Shown here: piece by piece, positions 8,801-18,137 of the stretch
How the letters are laid out: every line of letters begins with the position of its first letter
Numbering within the stretch: the first letter of the stretch is position 1
Source: Chitinophagaceae bacterium
Lineage (GTDB): Bacteria > Bacteroidota > Bacteroidia > Chitinophagales > Chitinophagaceae
Reading direction: 5' to 3'
Assembly: GCA_013140985.1 (NCBI GenBank)
Contig: JABFRU010000053.1
Location: 1-64,000, forward strand
Length of the DNA: 64,000 bases
Position numbers and translations under genes: made by a program
The notes under the pieces: model-generated
Seen by the model: the letters and a program-made list of their open reading frames with translations, nothing else
What the model was told of the DNA's origin: nothing
Database searches by the model: none

Positions 8801-9634
8801 ATGTGTAAACGATTATTCATACCTGTCTTAATTTTCCTCGCTTTTAATGTTAGCGCTGCCACCGTTGATACGGTCAGTATTTACAGCAAGGCAATGAACA
8901 AAGAATTCAAATGTGTAGTAATAAAACCATTAATGATAGGGTTTGGGAATCCCCCGGTCAGGCTACCTGTTGTATATGTCCTGCATGGTTATGGCGGCTG
9001 GTATAGTAATTGGATCATCCGTGTGCCCGATCTCATCAGGTATGCAGATGAATACAAATTGATGATCGTTTGTCCGGATGGTGGCGTCAGCAGTTGGTAC
9101 TTTGATAGCCCCATTGACAGCACCATGAAATATGAAACCTATATCAGCAAAGAAGTACCTGAATATATTGATGCTCATTATCCGACTATCAAAGACCGGA
9201 AAGGAAGAGCTATTACAGGATTGAGCATGGGAGGTCATGGCGGATTATTCCTTGCCTTTCGTCATGCAGATATATTTGGTGCCTGCGGCAGTATGAGCGG
9301 AGGTGTGGACCTTAATTATTCCCGTAACAAATATGATATTATGAAACGTATCGGTGACACCATTCAATTTGCCGGTAACTGGAAAAAATATATTGTGTCA
9401 ACGGTGATAGAGAACTATCCAAAAGATTCACTGGCTATCACCTTTGATTGCGGCACAGAGGATTTCTATTATGAAGCCAATCATAAATTACATGAGAAGA
9501 TGCTAAAATTAAAAATACCGCATGATTATACAGAACGTCCCGGCAAGCATGACTGGGCTTATTGGAGGAATTCCATTCAATATCATTTGCTTTTCTTTCG
9601 GAATTATTTTGATAAAATGAACCCCGTTCAATAA
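8801..9634 (+). CDS. Secreted esterase of the Esterase D / PF00756 type
   Basis: 277 residues with a signal peptide (cleavage near VSA, about residue 19). Alpha/beta hydrolase fold: the oxyanion region is VYVLHGYGGW, the nucleophile elbow is GLSMGG, the acid lies in DCGTEDFYY, and the histidine is in PGKHDWAYW near the C terminus. This is the layout of the putative esterase family (feruloyl, S-formylglutathione and mycolyl esterase relatives). The natural substrate is not deducible. The gene stands alone after the M1 pair; its 3' end faces the MORN-like gene 12 bases away. Confidence 0.85.
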   Translation: MCKRLFIPVLIFLAFNVSAATVDTVSIYSKAMNKEFKCVVIKPLMIGFGNPPVRLPVVYVLHGYGGWYSNWIIRVPDLIRYADEYKLMIVCPDGGVSSWYFDSPIDSTMKYETYISKEVPEYIDAHYPTIKDRKGRAITGLSMGGHGGLFLAFRHADIFGACGSMSGGVDLNYSRNKYDIMKRIGDTIQFAGNWKKYIVSTVIENYPKDSLAITFDCGTEDFYYEANHKLHEKMLKLKIPHDYTERPGKHDWAYWRNSIQYHLLFFRNYFDKMNPVQ

Positions 9635-9646
9635 TAGCTGGGGTTT

Positions 9647-10342
9647 TCAATAACCCGTCTGTCCATCCCTTGTCTTTACTTTTTTCTTGCCGGAATTTTT
9701 CTTTTCGTAGTCGAGCACTACCTGTGGCTTGGCTTTTGTACCGGCCGTATCTGATTTGGATTTATTGACAATAGAAAGCGGTTTAATATCCTCATCACCG
9801 ATCATCTCATCATCTTCAGTGCGGATCTTTCCCAGCCAATAGTTTTCAGTTCCTGTTTCTATTCCTTCTACCGGGTCATAATAGGCCCACCTGCCATGTT
9901 TTACTGCATGACCGTCATTTTTAACCACTGCATATTCTTTTATTTTGGTAGGATCTTTCAGATCATACACAGCCACTGTATCAAAAGCAATGGCCGGGTC
10001 CATGGCTCTCCAGCTTTCCTCCCGCATCAGGCCGCCATTGTATGTAAAGTATTGTTGTTTGCCGTGCAGTTTTCCCCAGTGATAATTCTCTTCAGCGATC
10101 TTTATTCCTTCGAGAGAAAATCTTTTCCAGTTACCTTCTTTATTGTCATCCACAAAATATCCTTCTTCTTCATAACCCCTTTCACCACGAAGACCGGGCA
10201 CCTGGATAACCCATGGTCCTTGCTTCAGTCCTTTCATATCCACCCGGTTCAGCGTATCGCCACGAATACCGATCTTATAGCTTTTCCACTGGCTATACCC
10301 ATTGATGGAAATCAGAAGAAAAAAAAGGATGATAACCCGCAT
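9647..10342 (-). CDS. Secreted MORN-repeat-like (YwqK-type) protein
   Basis: 231 residues with a signal peptide (MRVIILFFLLISINGYSQ). The middle contains repeats of the kind found in YwqK/MORN-variant proteins: LKQGPWVIQ, NKEGNWKRF, GKLHGKQQYF, VKHGRWAYYD. Such repeats form stacked beta hairpins, and no enzyme function is known for them. The C-terminal 50 residues are Lys-rich and poorly ordered. The gene starts 46 bases from the divergent BNR-propeller gene, so the two share a short control region. Confidence 0.65.
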   Translation of the reverse strand: MRVIILFFLLISINGYSQWKSYKIGIRGDTLNRVDMKGLKQGPWVIQVPGLRGERGYEEEGYFVDDNKEGNWKRFSLEGIKIAEENYHWGKLHGKQQYFTYNGGLMREESWRAMDPAIAFDTVAVYDLKDPTKIKEYAVVKNDGHAVKHGRWAYYDPVEGIETGTENYWLGKIRTEDDEMIGDEDIKPLSIVNKSKSDTAGTKAKPQVVLDYEKKNSGKKKVKTRDGQTGY

Positions 10343-10388
10343 AGTTTAGTAAGTTTATACTCCTCAATAACGCCAAAACTGAACGTTT

Positions 10389-12989
10389 ATGTCTCCAAAA
10401 TTAAAGGAATTTATTTGCCTTGCAATTATCGTCATCAGTACTTTAACAAGCTTTGCCCAGGTAAGTCCCACTTCTGCAGGCGAAAGGATGCAGGGACTTG
10501 ACCAGCGAAGAAAACTCGGGGCGCTTTCTATTGTCAATGATATTAAGTTCAAAAATATCGGTCCGGCCATTATGAGCGGCCGTGTAGTTGATCTTGATGT
10601 AAACCCCGAAGACCCCACAGAGTTTTATGTTGCCTATGCCACCGGAGGTTTATGGCATACCACCAACAATGGCCAGTCTTTTACCCCCATTATGGATAGT
10701 TTGGATATGTTGTTCATTGGTGATATTGCAGTGAACTGGAAGAACAGGACTATTTGGGTAGGCACCGGCGAAGTGAACAGCAGCCGTTCTTCTTATGCCG
10801 GTGTTGGAATTTATAAAACCACTAACAACGGAAAATACTGGGAATATCTTGGCCTGCCTGAATCGCATCATATTGGAAAGATACAATTGCATCCTGCTGA
10901 TCCCAACACAGCATGGGTAGCAGCATTGGGTCATTTATATTCTGCCAATAAAGACAGGGGCATCTTCAAAACAACAGATGGTGGCAAAACATGGAAACAA
11001 ACTTTATACGTTGATGATAATACCGGCGGAGCAGATATTGATATCAATCCGGCCAATCCGCAGGAACTATATGCTGCCATGTGGTATCGCACCCGCAGGG
11101 CATGGCGGTTTGAAGAAAGCGGAAAGACGAGTGGTATCTATAAAAGTAATGATGGCGGAGAAACCTGGAAAATAATCTCTGCAGCAGGTTCGGGTTTTAT
11201 GACGGGTGACAAAATAGGACGTATCGGTGTTGCTGTTTATCCCAAAAACCCAAACATCGTTTATGCAATAGTCGATAATTACAATACAAGACCTGATACC
11301 ACAAAAAAAGTGGATACGCTGTACAAAAAAGATGATTTTAAAGATCTGACCAAAGAACAATTTGCACAATTGGATAATAAAAAGTTAGATACTTTTTTAC
11401 GAAAAAGTTTTTTTCCAAGAAAATACAACGCTGCTTCTGTAAAAGAAATGGTGGCGACTGATAAAGTAAAACCTACTGCTGTCTGGGATTACCTCGATAC
11501 CGGCGATGATGGTTTCCAGGGCACACCGACAGGCGCTGAAGTATATCGCAGCGATGATGGAGGAATGACATGGAAAAAAACAAATACAAAACTGATCAAC
11601 ATCTACAGTACGTTTGGCTATTATTTCGGTAAGATATATGTATCGCCGGTGGATGATAAAAAAGTGATCATATCAGGCATTCAATTGCAAATGTCAACAG
11701 ACGGAGGAAAGACTTTTAAGAACATCAATAAACCTAATGTGCATGCCGATCACCATGCTGTGTGGATCAATCCGAAAAAAGACTCACACATCATCAATGG
11801 CAACGATGGCGGCTGCAATATTACTTATGATAATGGCGACAATTGGTTCTTCGCCAATACACCACCGGTGGGCCAGTTTTATACTGTAACAACAGATGAT
11901 GACAGGCCCTATAATGTTTACGGTGGTTTGCAGGATAATAATGTCTGGTACGGACCCTCAAATTATGCAGCCAGCCCGAGATGGCAGAGCAACGGTGATT
12001 ATCCTTACAAATCATTGGTAGGCGGTGATGGCATGCAGGTGCAGGTGGATACAAGGGATAATACAACTACCTATGCCGGTTCGCAATTCGGTGTCTATTC
12101 AAGAATGAACCGAAGGACAAGAGCAGATCGTCGTTCTGTTCGTCCTACACATGAGCTGGGCGAAAAACCACTTCGTTTCAACTGGCAAACACCGATCCTG
12201 CTTAGCCGGCATAACCAGGATATTTTTTATATCGGCGCCAACAGGTTGTATCGTTCTTTTACAAAAGGTGACACACTGATCGGCTTAACGTCAGATATGA
12301 CCAACGGAAGACCTCCCGGCAATGTACCTTATGGTACAATGACCACATTAAGTGAATCATCACTACGTTTTGGGTTATTATATGCAGGTACTGATGATGG
12401 GAATATCCATGTTACAAAAGATGGTGGATATACATGGACAAAAATAAATGTGATGATACCTGCTGCTGCTCCTGCAAAAGCAAAGGGAAAACAAGCATCA
12501 ACAGTAAATACAATACCTGATGGGCTTTGGGTAAGCCGTGTCATTGCCTCCCAGCACAAAGAAGGAAGAGTATATGCTACATTGAACGGATACCGCTATG
12601 ATCATTTTAAGCCTTATTTGTTCATGAGTGATGATTATGGTGCCACATGGAAACAATTGGGACAAGACCTTCCATTTGAGCCATTGAATGTGGTAAGAGA
12701 AGATCCGAAAAATGACAGCATCCTTTATGTAGGCAGCGATGGCGGCTTATATGTAAGCTTTAACCAGGGCATTAGTTTCATGCTATGGAATGGGGGTATG
12801 CCTAAGTCAGTTCCGGTGCATGATATTGCCATACAACAAAGAGAGAATGAAATTATACTTGGTACGCATGGCCGTAGTTTATACCTGAGCAAGCTAACAG
12901 ATATACAGGGATTGAAAAAAGATCCGGATTGGCTGAAGAAGAAACCAAAGCCAAAAGAAGTGAAACTGACTAATGATGATGATGATTAA
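10389..12989 (+). CDS. Secreted BNR/VPS10-like beta-propeller protein
   Basis: 866 residues with a signal peptide (cleavage near SFAQ, about residue 24). It contains many Asp-box/BNR-type repeats of the form SxDGGxTW, for example FKTTDGGKTWKQ, YKSNDGGETWK, YRSDDGGMTWKK and HVTKDGGYTWTK. These mark two seven-bladed propellers of the sortilin/xyloglucanase-like type. The family is often annotated as glycosyl hydrolase, but no catalytic residues can be assigned. The C terminus is a charged tail ending in DDDD, with no type IX sorting domain. It shares the propeller layout with the larger protein at 56644-60210. Confidence 0.8.
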   Translation: MSPKLKEFICLAIIVISTLTSFAQVSPTSAGERMQGLDQRRKLGALSIVNDIKFKNIGPAIMSGRVVDLDVNPEDPTEFYVAYATGGLWHTTNNGQSFTPIMDSLDMLFIGDIAVNWKNRTIWVGTGEVNSSRSSYAGVGIYKTTNNGKYWEYLGLPESHHIGKIQLHPADPNTAWVAALGHLYSANKDRGIFKTTDGGKTWKQTLYVDDNTGGADIDINPANPQELYAAMWYRTRRAWRFEESGKTSGIYKSNDGGETWKIISAAGSGFMTGDKIGRIGVAVYPKNPNIVYAIVDNYNTRPDTTKKVDTLYKKDDFKDLTKEQFAQLDNKKLDTFLRKSFFPRKYNAASVKEMVATDKVKPTAVWDYLDTGDDGFQGTPTGAEVYRSDDGGMTWKKTNTKLINIYSTFGYYFGKIYVSPVDDKKVIISGIQLQMSTDGGKTFKNINKPNVHADHHAVWINPKKDSHIINGNDGGCNITYDNGDNWFFANTPPVGQFYTVTTDDDRPYNVYGGLQDNNVWYGPSNYAASPRWQSNGDYPYKSLVGGDGMQVQVDTRDNTTTYAGSQFGVYSRMNRRTRADRRSVRPTHELGEKPLRFNWQTPILLSRHNQDIFYIGANRLYRSFTKGDTLIGLTSDMTNGRPPGNVPYGTMTTLSESSLRFGLLYAGTDDGNIHVTKDGGYTWTKINVMIPAAAPAKAKGKQASTVNTIPDGLWVSRVIASQHKEGRVYATLNGYRYDHFKPYLFMSDDYGATWKQLGQDLPFEPLNVVREDPKNDSILYVGSDGGLYVSFNQGISFMLWNGGMPKSVPVHDIAIQQRENEIILGTHGRSLYLSKLTDIQGLKKDPDWLKKKPKPKEVKLTNDDDD

Positions 12990-13027
12990 GATGTGAAATT
13001 GTGATATAATCACTAATTATAGGAAAG

Positions 13028-14245
13028 ATGAAAAAGATAACAACCAGATTATTGTTATTAAATAAAAAGACGATTATATATTCACTTATTATTTCACTTT
13101 TTACTTGGCTATTTACTTTTCTTATTCATATAAATATCAAAGCCTTAACAATTATTGATACAGGGCTTGATGATGTTGACTTAACTGACATTGTGTATAG
13201 TCGTTCGTCGAAATCAACAAATTCAATTCATACCATTGAAAATAAAAATATCGTCTTAATAAACTCAGGAGATTTAAAAAGATATGATCTTGCAAGATTA
13301 CTCTCTAAACTGGAAGAATACCAAGTAAGGGTTATCGGGATTGATATAATTTTCAAAAACTTAGTAGGCAATCTTGCTGATACTCTACTGGCAGACGTAA
13401 TCAGTAAAAATGACAATTTGGTCTTCGCCACACTTATAGAAGATCAAAAAAAGATGATGGTTAAAAACTCCAATTCTTTCTTTAAAATTAAAGCTGAAGG
13501 ATATACGAATTTTTACAATTTGAAAGATTCTCTTTCAGTTGTAAGAGAGTTCAAGTCATACATTTATCATAAAAAAGACACCCTACACTCTTTTGCACTT
13601 AGCATTGTAAAAAAAATTGATCCTATTTCTTATAATAAAATGATCAAGTGTCATAAGAAAGGAATGCTTATCAATTATTCAGGTAATGAAAATAATTTTA
13701 TCATTTTAGAAGGCGATTCGATCCTGCATTCACAAAGGAGTTTTGAGAAAGAATTATATGATAAGGTTGTACTTGTTGGCAAGATCAATACAACACCAAA
13801 TTCTAAAAATTCAACGTTAGAAGACAGGTTTTATACGCCGATGAATTCGATAATTTTTGGTAAATCATATCCTGACGCATCAGGACTAATTATTCAGGCA
13901 AATATTTTGTCCATGATTTTAGATGGAAAGTATATAAAAAAGTCATCGAATCTTTTTAATCTTATTACAGTCTTGATTATCACCTATTTGGTAGTAACGC
14001 TTTTCCTAAGAATTGAACACTACTATCGTACTTGGCATCATATCATCATTAAAATTTTGCAAATTATTTTTTCAATTATTGTAGTTTTAATCAGCATATT
14101 GATTTACGAAAACCTTAGATTTAAATTCAATACTGGATTTCTTTTAACCAACATTATTATCAGCGCTGAAATGCTCAGTCTTATTCATGCTGTTGAAAAA
14201 AGCTATTTTAATCCACTCATAAAAGCTAAAACAGAAAAAAATTGA
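13028..14245 (+). CDS. CHASE2-domain membrane protein without output domain
   Basis: 405 residues. One N-terminal membrane segment (about 17-36) is followed by an extracytoplasmic CHASE2 domain, recognised from ENKNIVLINSGDL, YQVRVIGIDIIF and KVVLVGKINTTP. Three C-terminal membrane helices follow (about 312-333, 340-368 and 375-395), then only some 15 cytoplasmic residues. CHASE2 normally senses an external signal and passes it to a cyclase, kinase or FHA domain; here none is attached. The base composition is visibly more AT-rich than in the flanking genes. The next gene starts inside its stop codon region, so the two are coupled. AGGA lies just before the ATG. Confidence 0.75.
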   Translation: MKKITTRLLLLNKKTIIYSLIISLFTWLFTFLIHINIKALTIIDTGLDDVDLTDIVYSRSSKSTNSIHTIENKNIVLINSGDLKRYDLARLLSKLEEYQVRVIGIDIIFKNLVGNLADTLLADVISKNDNLVFATLIEDQKKMMVKNSNSFFKIKAEGYTNFYNLKDSLSVVREFKSYIYHKKDTLHSFALSIVKKIDPISYNKMIKCHKKGMLINYSGNENNFIILEGDSILHSQRSFEKELYDKVVLVGKINTTPNSKNSTLEDRFYTPMNSIIFGKSYPDASGLIIQANILSMILDGKYIKKSSNLFNLITVLIITYLVVTLFLRIEHYYRTWHHIIIKILQIIFSIIVVLISILIYENLRFKFNTGFLLTNIIISAEMLSLIHAVEKSYFNPLIKAKTEKN

Positions 14246-15078
14246 AATATCGATTACTAATGTTCATTATTCTTTGTCTGCTAGCAGGCGTTGTTAGGGG
14301 GCAACATACCTATTCATTAGATTATATCTCTGGAAACATTCAAGTCAAAAAATTTAATTCGATTGTTTTACAAAAAGGAAACATCAGCCAAAAAATATAT
14401 ACTGGTGATAAGTTATTCATAGCAGCTAAATCCTGGGTTATAATTTCAGATGAAAGAAATAATACATACAAAATTGAAATGCCAGGTGAATTTTCCGTAC
14501 AGCAAATAGATGATTTAATTAATGGGCAAAAAACAAAAGTTTTTCAAAAATATGCTCACCTAGTTAAAAAACATCTTATTAACACAAGTAATCGCAGGGG
14601 TTTGTCTGATATTGGTGGGGTGACAGAAAATACCGAATTAAGTAATACTCTTTTATACTTTGAAAGCGACACATTCTATTACTCAAAAGATGAAGAACTC
14701 ATGATACTACTGAAAGAGTGTGAGCAACCTTTTATTAAACTAGTCATTACCCAAAATAGTGAATCCATTTTGGATACTATTATCCATCAAACACAACGGG
14801 TAAATCTTTTATCTCTTACCCAAGCTATAAATACTTCAGAGCCTTTTTGCATTTTTTTTGATAAAGATCTGGGTTTGGATATTCAGACTGATTTAGTCAA
14901 ACCCGTTGTAGTAATAATTGATAAAAACAAAACCCCTGCTTGCCTCACTCATTTTATTGATCAGAATATTAAGGAATCAAACAATAATTCTTTGTTTAAT
15001 TTACTATTAAAAGCGTATTTTTTAATTGATAACAAGTATTACAATCTTGCGTACACACTGCTACAAACAAGTCAATGA
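14242..15078 (+). CDS. Secreted protein with FecR-like N-terminal domain
   Basis: 278 residues with a signal peptide (cleavage near VRGQ, residue 21). The start is TTG at 14242, overlapping the TGA of the CHASE2 gene (TTGA). An ATG at 14260 is possible, but the Lys/Arg of the signal peptide n-region lie before it, which favours TTG. The stretch from about 28 to 85 resembles a FecR fold: SGNIQVKK, then TGDKLFIAAKSWVIISD and YKIEMPGEFSV. The remainder is unrecognised. FecR-like proteins encoded with CHASE2 proteins are known from other phyla as part of signalling cassettes; that this one works with its neighbour is inference. Confidence 0.55.
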   Translation: MKYRLLMFIILCLLAGVVRGQHTYSLDYISGNIQVKKFNSIVLQKGNISQKIYTGDKLFIAAKSWVIISDERNNTYKIEMPGEFSVQQIDDLINGQKTKVFQKYAHLVKKHLINTSNRRGLSDIGGVTENTELSNTLLYFESDTFYYSKDEELMILLKECEQPFIKLVITQNSESILDTIIHQTQRVNLLSLTQAINTSEPFCIFFDKDLGLDIQTDLVKPVVVIIDKNKTPACLTHFIDQNIKESNNNSLFNLLLKAYFLIDNKYYNLAYTLLQTSQ

Positions 15079-15082
15079 TTTT

Positions 15083-16441
15083 CTATTTTTTATCTTTTCT
15101 TAGTGTTACTCTAACCTTTTTTACATCTACAGTAATATTATCTATTATAAACCCATCTTGGATTTTCTCTATGATTTCACTCATATCAGTTCCGTCGAAG
15201 CTCCGTATTGACCAGGTATCAACATCCGAATGATTCATAATAAAAGCAAAAAAATGTCCGTCCACATATTTCCAGCAATAAAGGTAGTTACTATTTTCCC
15301 TGTTTTCTCGATACCACTTATTAAAATTATCAGCATCATTAAAAAAACCAAATGCCGGTTCGTCGTTATCAGTAAGCACAGTTAATAATACATGATAACT
15401 ATCTCCATCATCAACAATATTTTGAACAGAATAATCCCTAGTAGATCTATTCAAAAAAGCCTCAAGACTATCTAAGAAATCATCTTTTTTGAAATATAGA
15501 GTTCTCTGGCTAAAAGAGTTCTGATGTTTTAGCAGGATAACAAACCATCTATCATCAATCTTTTCCATAAATTCTATATTATACCCATTGTCCATATCTT
15601 TCTGGATTTTATCCGAAGGAAATGATTTATATCCAAAGAAAAAGTCATAATCACTAACATTGTTGATTTTCTTCCAGACGGAGTAAAATTTGTCTTTATA
15701 CTTGAATATAGAAATAGGAAACAGATTATTTGAAGAATTATATTTAGAAAAGTAATCTTCAATATCCTGTCCTCTTAAAGTGCCCTCATATTCAAGGAAA
15801 GAATAATTACCCAACTTAATCATATAATCTTTATAGGGCGTTGCCTTAAATGCTTCTATCGGCTTTGGATTGGGTTCGAAGCCCTTACTGATTGCTAGTT
15901 TTCTATTGTCTAAAGAAGGATGCGGGAATAGCTCCTCCGTTTCATTTGCAGGGTTGAATTTCATCGATTCTACAGCTACATAACAATCATTTATCCCTCC
16001 CCCATTTGCCTTAACAAGTGATGCAGCCATTGAATCTGCTTTTAATTCATGAGCTCTTCTTTGAGCTAAAGTGGGATTTCTTATGAAAAAGTGGCGAAGA
16101 TAAATATGCGCAAACTCATGTGCTATTATAAAAAAATGGCTATGATACTTTTCATTAATATCTTTATACTGGTTTTCATCAATAAATAAGTATCTGTTAT
16201 TGCAATTTCCTTCAAATGCTTCAGCAGGGGTGCCTTCCGCAAGATCACAACTAATAATTTGGATATTATAACCAATAAGGTTAAGAGCCTTGTAGATTTT
16301 GGCCAGTTGAACTTCCGTCAATGTAGAACTCATGCGATAACCTGAGGTCAAATTGCATAAATTATCTGGTTCGTTACACTGAGAATTAGCTGAGTTAAAA
16401 AAAAATATGGCAAAAACAAATAAAGGAAGTGAATTTTTCAT
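15083..16441 (-). CDS. Secreted M48-like zinc metalloprotease
   Basis: 452 residues with a signal peptide (cleavage near ANS, residue 20). Zinc-binding motif HEFAH at 108-112, with the third ligand Glu132 in ELKADSMAA. This HExxH plus ExxxD pattern, and the later HPSLDNR, are typical of M48-type peptidases, but the usual membrane helices are missing, so the enzyme is soluble and exported. The C-terminal 250 residues are unrecognised and rich in aromatic and acidic residues. It overlaps the papain-like gene by ATGA, so both are made from one message. It converges with the FecR-like gene, with 4 bases between the stop codons. Confidence 0.75.
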   Translation of the reverse strand: MKNSLPLFVFAIFFFNSANSQCNEPDNLCNLTSGYRMSSTLTEVQLAKIYKALNLIGYNIQIISCDLAEGTPAEAFEGNCNNRYLFIDENQYKDINEKYHSHFFIIAHEFAHIYLRHFFIRNPTLAQRRAHELKADSMAASLVKANGGGINDCYVAVESMKFNPANETEELFPHPSLDNRKLAISKGFEPNPKPIEAFKATPYKDYMIKLGNYSFLEYEGTLRGQDIEDYFSKYNSSNNLFPISIFKYKDKFYSVWKKINNVSDYDFFFGYKSFPSDKIQKDMDNGYNIEFMEKIDDRWFVILLKHQNSFSQRTLYFKKDDFLDSLEAFLNRSTRDYSVQNIVDDGDSYHVLLTVLTDNDEPAFGFFNDADNFNKWYRENRENSNYLYCWKYVDGHFFAFIMNHSDVDTWSIRSFDGTDMSEIIEKIQDGFIIDNITVDVKKVRVTLRKDKK

Positions 16442-17892
16442 AGTCTTGTTTTAATTTTAATGATCAGGAAAATATCTTTCCCATTTTCAAATTTGAAATC
16501 AATACTATCAGAGCTTACCTTTAATAACGACCCTTCGTTCCTTATACCTGAATATATTTTAATTTTTTCATTAACTGCAATATTGGACTTATCTGATGAT
16601 ATTTGATCAAGAACTTTATTTAAATCAAAGTCAGCAGATTTTGTAAGTGTGATAACTGTATAAAATTCGTTTTCGAGTGCTTTTATGACACTATGAGCAG
16701 GAAATGTAAAGTTTGAACTATCTGTAAAAGTAAAACCTGACTCTAATTGATCGGGAAAATTAATTTCATAACTAGATCCTATACTCCCCATCTTTACATA
16801 ATATCCTTCAGGTAAATTGCTTAGTTTAATCTTAAAAATATCTTCTTTGTAAACATTGGTTGAGATAACTCCCGAAGTAATATCGATTGGTAAAATATTA
16901 TTGAATTCGACTTTACCATTATTCAATCTGTCATAATCCTCTATCTGAAGCCGCATTCGTAATAATGAAGGAGCGGTATGACTTTCAAGATACATAATAC
17001 CCGCCGAAGCGACGTATTTCTTGAAATCTTTGAATCTTATTTTCACAAACCCGTTTCCCTTTGCCTCTGGCCAGTCTCCCCAACTGTTCAGCACTTCAAA
17101 ATATTTCTGCCGTATATTATAACCAACTACAACCATTGCATGCCCATTCTTCAATACTGGTTTTAAACTATCAACTGGCGTCCAAAAATCATTATCAAAA
17201 TCTTCTCCATCCCAGAAAGAAACATCTTTATTGGTTGATTTTGGAATACGGATATCGATAACAACAGGAATTCCTTCTGCAATTTTAGTAATAACTTTAT
17301 ACACCTTATCTGGGTCTTTACCGTATTCTTCATTGTAAACTTCAGCTTCTGTAAACAACTCTGCAAAATCGTTAATTTTTGACAACGATGTATTAACCGG
17401 CAGTAAAATAGGCACAGCAGATTTACAAACCTCAGCGTCTGTCAAAGTCCTATTAGGTATATTTCCATTTGCTTTTAAAAAATCAAATGCTTTGAAAATG
17501 TTGATACCACATCCACCGCATGCATCCGTTCTTTCACATTTATCAGTATTCTCCAAGAGACTCTTATAAATATAAAGTCCTGAAAATGCTGATGCTGTTA
17601 TTTTATTCTTATCAGTAATTTTATTAGTTCTTGCCCACAGGATAGTTTGGGCACCGTATCCCACTGCCCACCCGGTACAAGAACCTATCTGTCCTTGGTG
17701 ACCAGGAGTTGGACAAAATTGTTTTAAACTAAATGAATCTGGAATTCCACCTGAAAACCCAAGAGAAAAACTTTCAGACACTTTGGGAATTCTTTCTTGT
17801 ATTGAATCATAAGTTGCACCCAGAGAATAATTCTGACCTGAGCTTTTTATAAAAAATGCAAATGCTAAGCTCAAAAAAATGGCTTGCCTCAT
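16438..17892 (-). CDS. Secreted papain-like (C1) cysteine protease
   Basis: 484 residues with a signal peptide (cleavage near SSG, residue 19). All catalytic positions of a C1 peptidase are visible: Gln66 and Cys72 in HQGQIGSCTGWA, His251 in KNGHAMVVVGYN, and Asn269 in NSWGD. No separate inhibitory propeptide is evident; the catalytic domain begins about 40 residues after the signal peptide. Residues from about 305 on form an all-beta C-terminal region of unknown role. It is the first gene of a two-protease operon. Like its neighbours down to 13 kb it is AT-rich relative to the surroundings. Confidence 0.82.
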   Translation of the reverse strand: MRQAIFLSLAFAFFIKSSGQNYSLGATYDSIQERIPKVSESFSLGFSGGIPDSFSLKQFCPTPGHQGQIGSCTGWAVGYGAQTILWARTNKITDKNKITASAFSGLYIYKSLLENTDKCERTDACGGCGINIFKAFDFLKANGNIPNRTLTDAEVCKSAVPILLPVNTSLSKINDFAELFTEAEVYNEEYGKDPDKVYKVITKIAEGIPVVIDIRIPKSTNKDVSFWDGEDFDNDFWTPVDSLKPVLKNGHAMVVVGYNIRQKYFEVLNSWGDWPEAKGNGFVKIRFKDFKKYVASAGIMYLESHTAPSLLRMRLQIEDYDRLNNGKVEFNNILPIDITSGVISTNVYKEDIFKIKLSNLPEGYYVKMGSIGSSYEINFPDQLESGFTFTDSSNFTFPAHSVIKALENEFYTVITLTKSADFDLNKVLDQISSDKSNIAVNEKIKIYSGIRNEGSLLKVSSDSIDFKFENGKDIFLIIKIKTRL

Positions 17893-18009
17893 AAACAGTG
17901 GGTGGTTTAATTTACACTGAATTTACAACGACTTTATTAAAGTACGAAGAATTGAACTCAAAAAAGACTATTTCCGCCTTGGCAGGTGTTCTCAAAGGGG
18001 TAACACGCC

Positions 18010-18115
18010 GTGGTCGGTGTTTTTCTCCACCGACCACCCGAATTAAGAACATATTTTTTACTCAAGAATACATTAGAAAACTTACAACAAATGGCGGGTG
18101 AAAGAGAAACACCCG
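18010..18115. other. Two hairpins with complementary loops
   Basis: Hairpin 1: stem 18010-18019 / 18028-18037 (10 bp, GTGGTCGGTG), loop TTTTTCTC. Hairpin 2: stem 18095-18100 / 18110-18115 (CGGGTG), loop AAAGAGAAA. The loop segments TTTCTC (18022-18027) and GAGAAA (18104-18109) are exact reverse complements, so a kissing interaction is possible. The region lies downstream of the S1C protease gene and upstream of the papain-like gene, both on the minus strand. It may terminate the former. Confidence 0.5.
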
Positions 18116-18137
18116 TCACGGCTCTCACATCAATTTA

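Noticed and set aside
9896-10501. 201-codon plus-strand frame opposite the MORN-like gene
   Set aside because: It is the antisense shadow of a gene with clear signal peptide and repeats, and it runs into the next gene out of frame.
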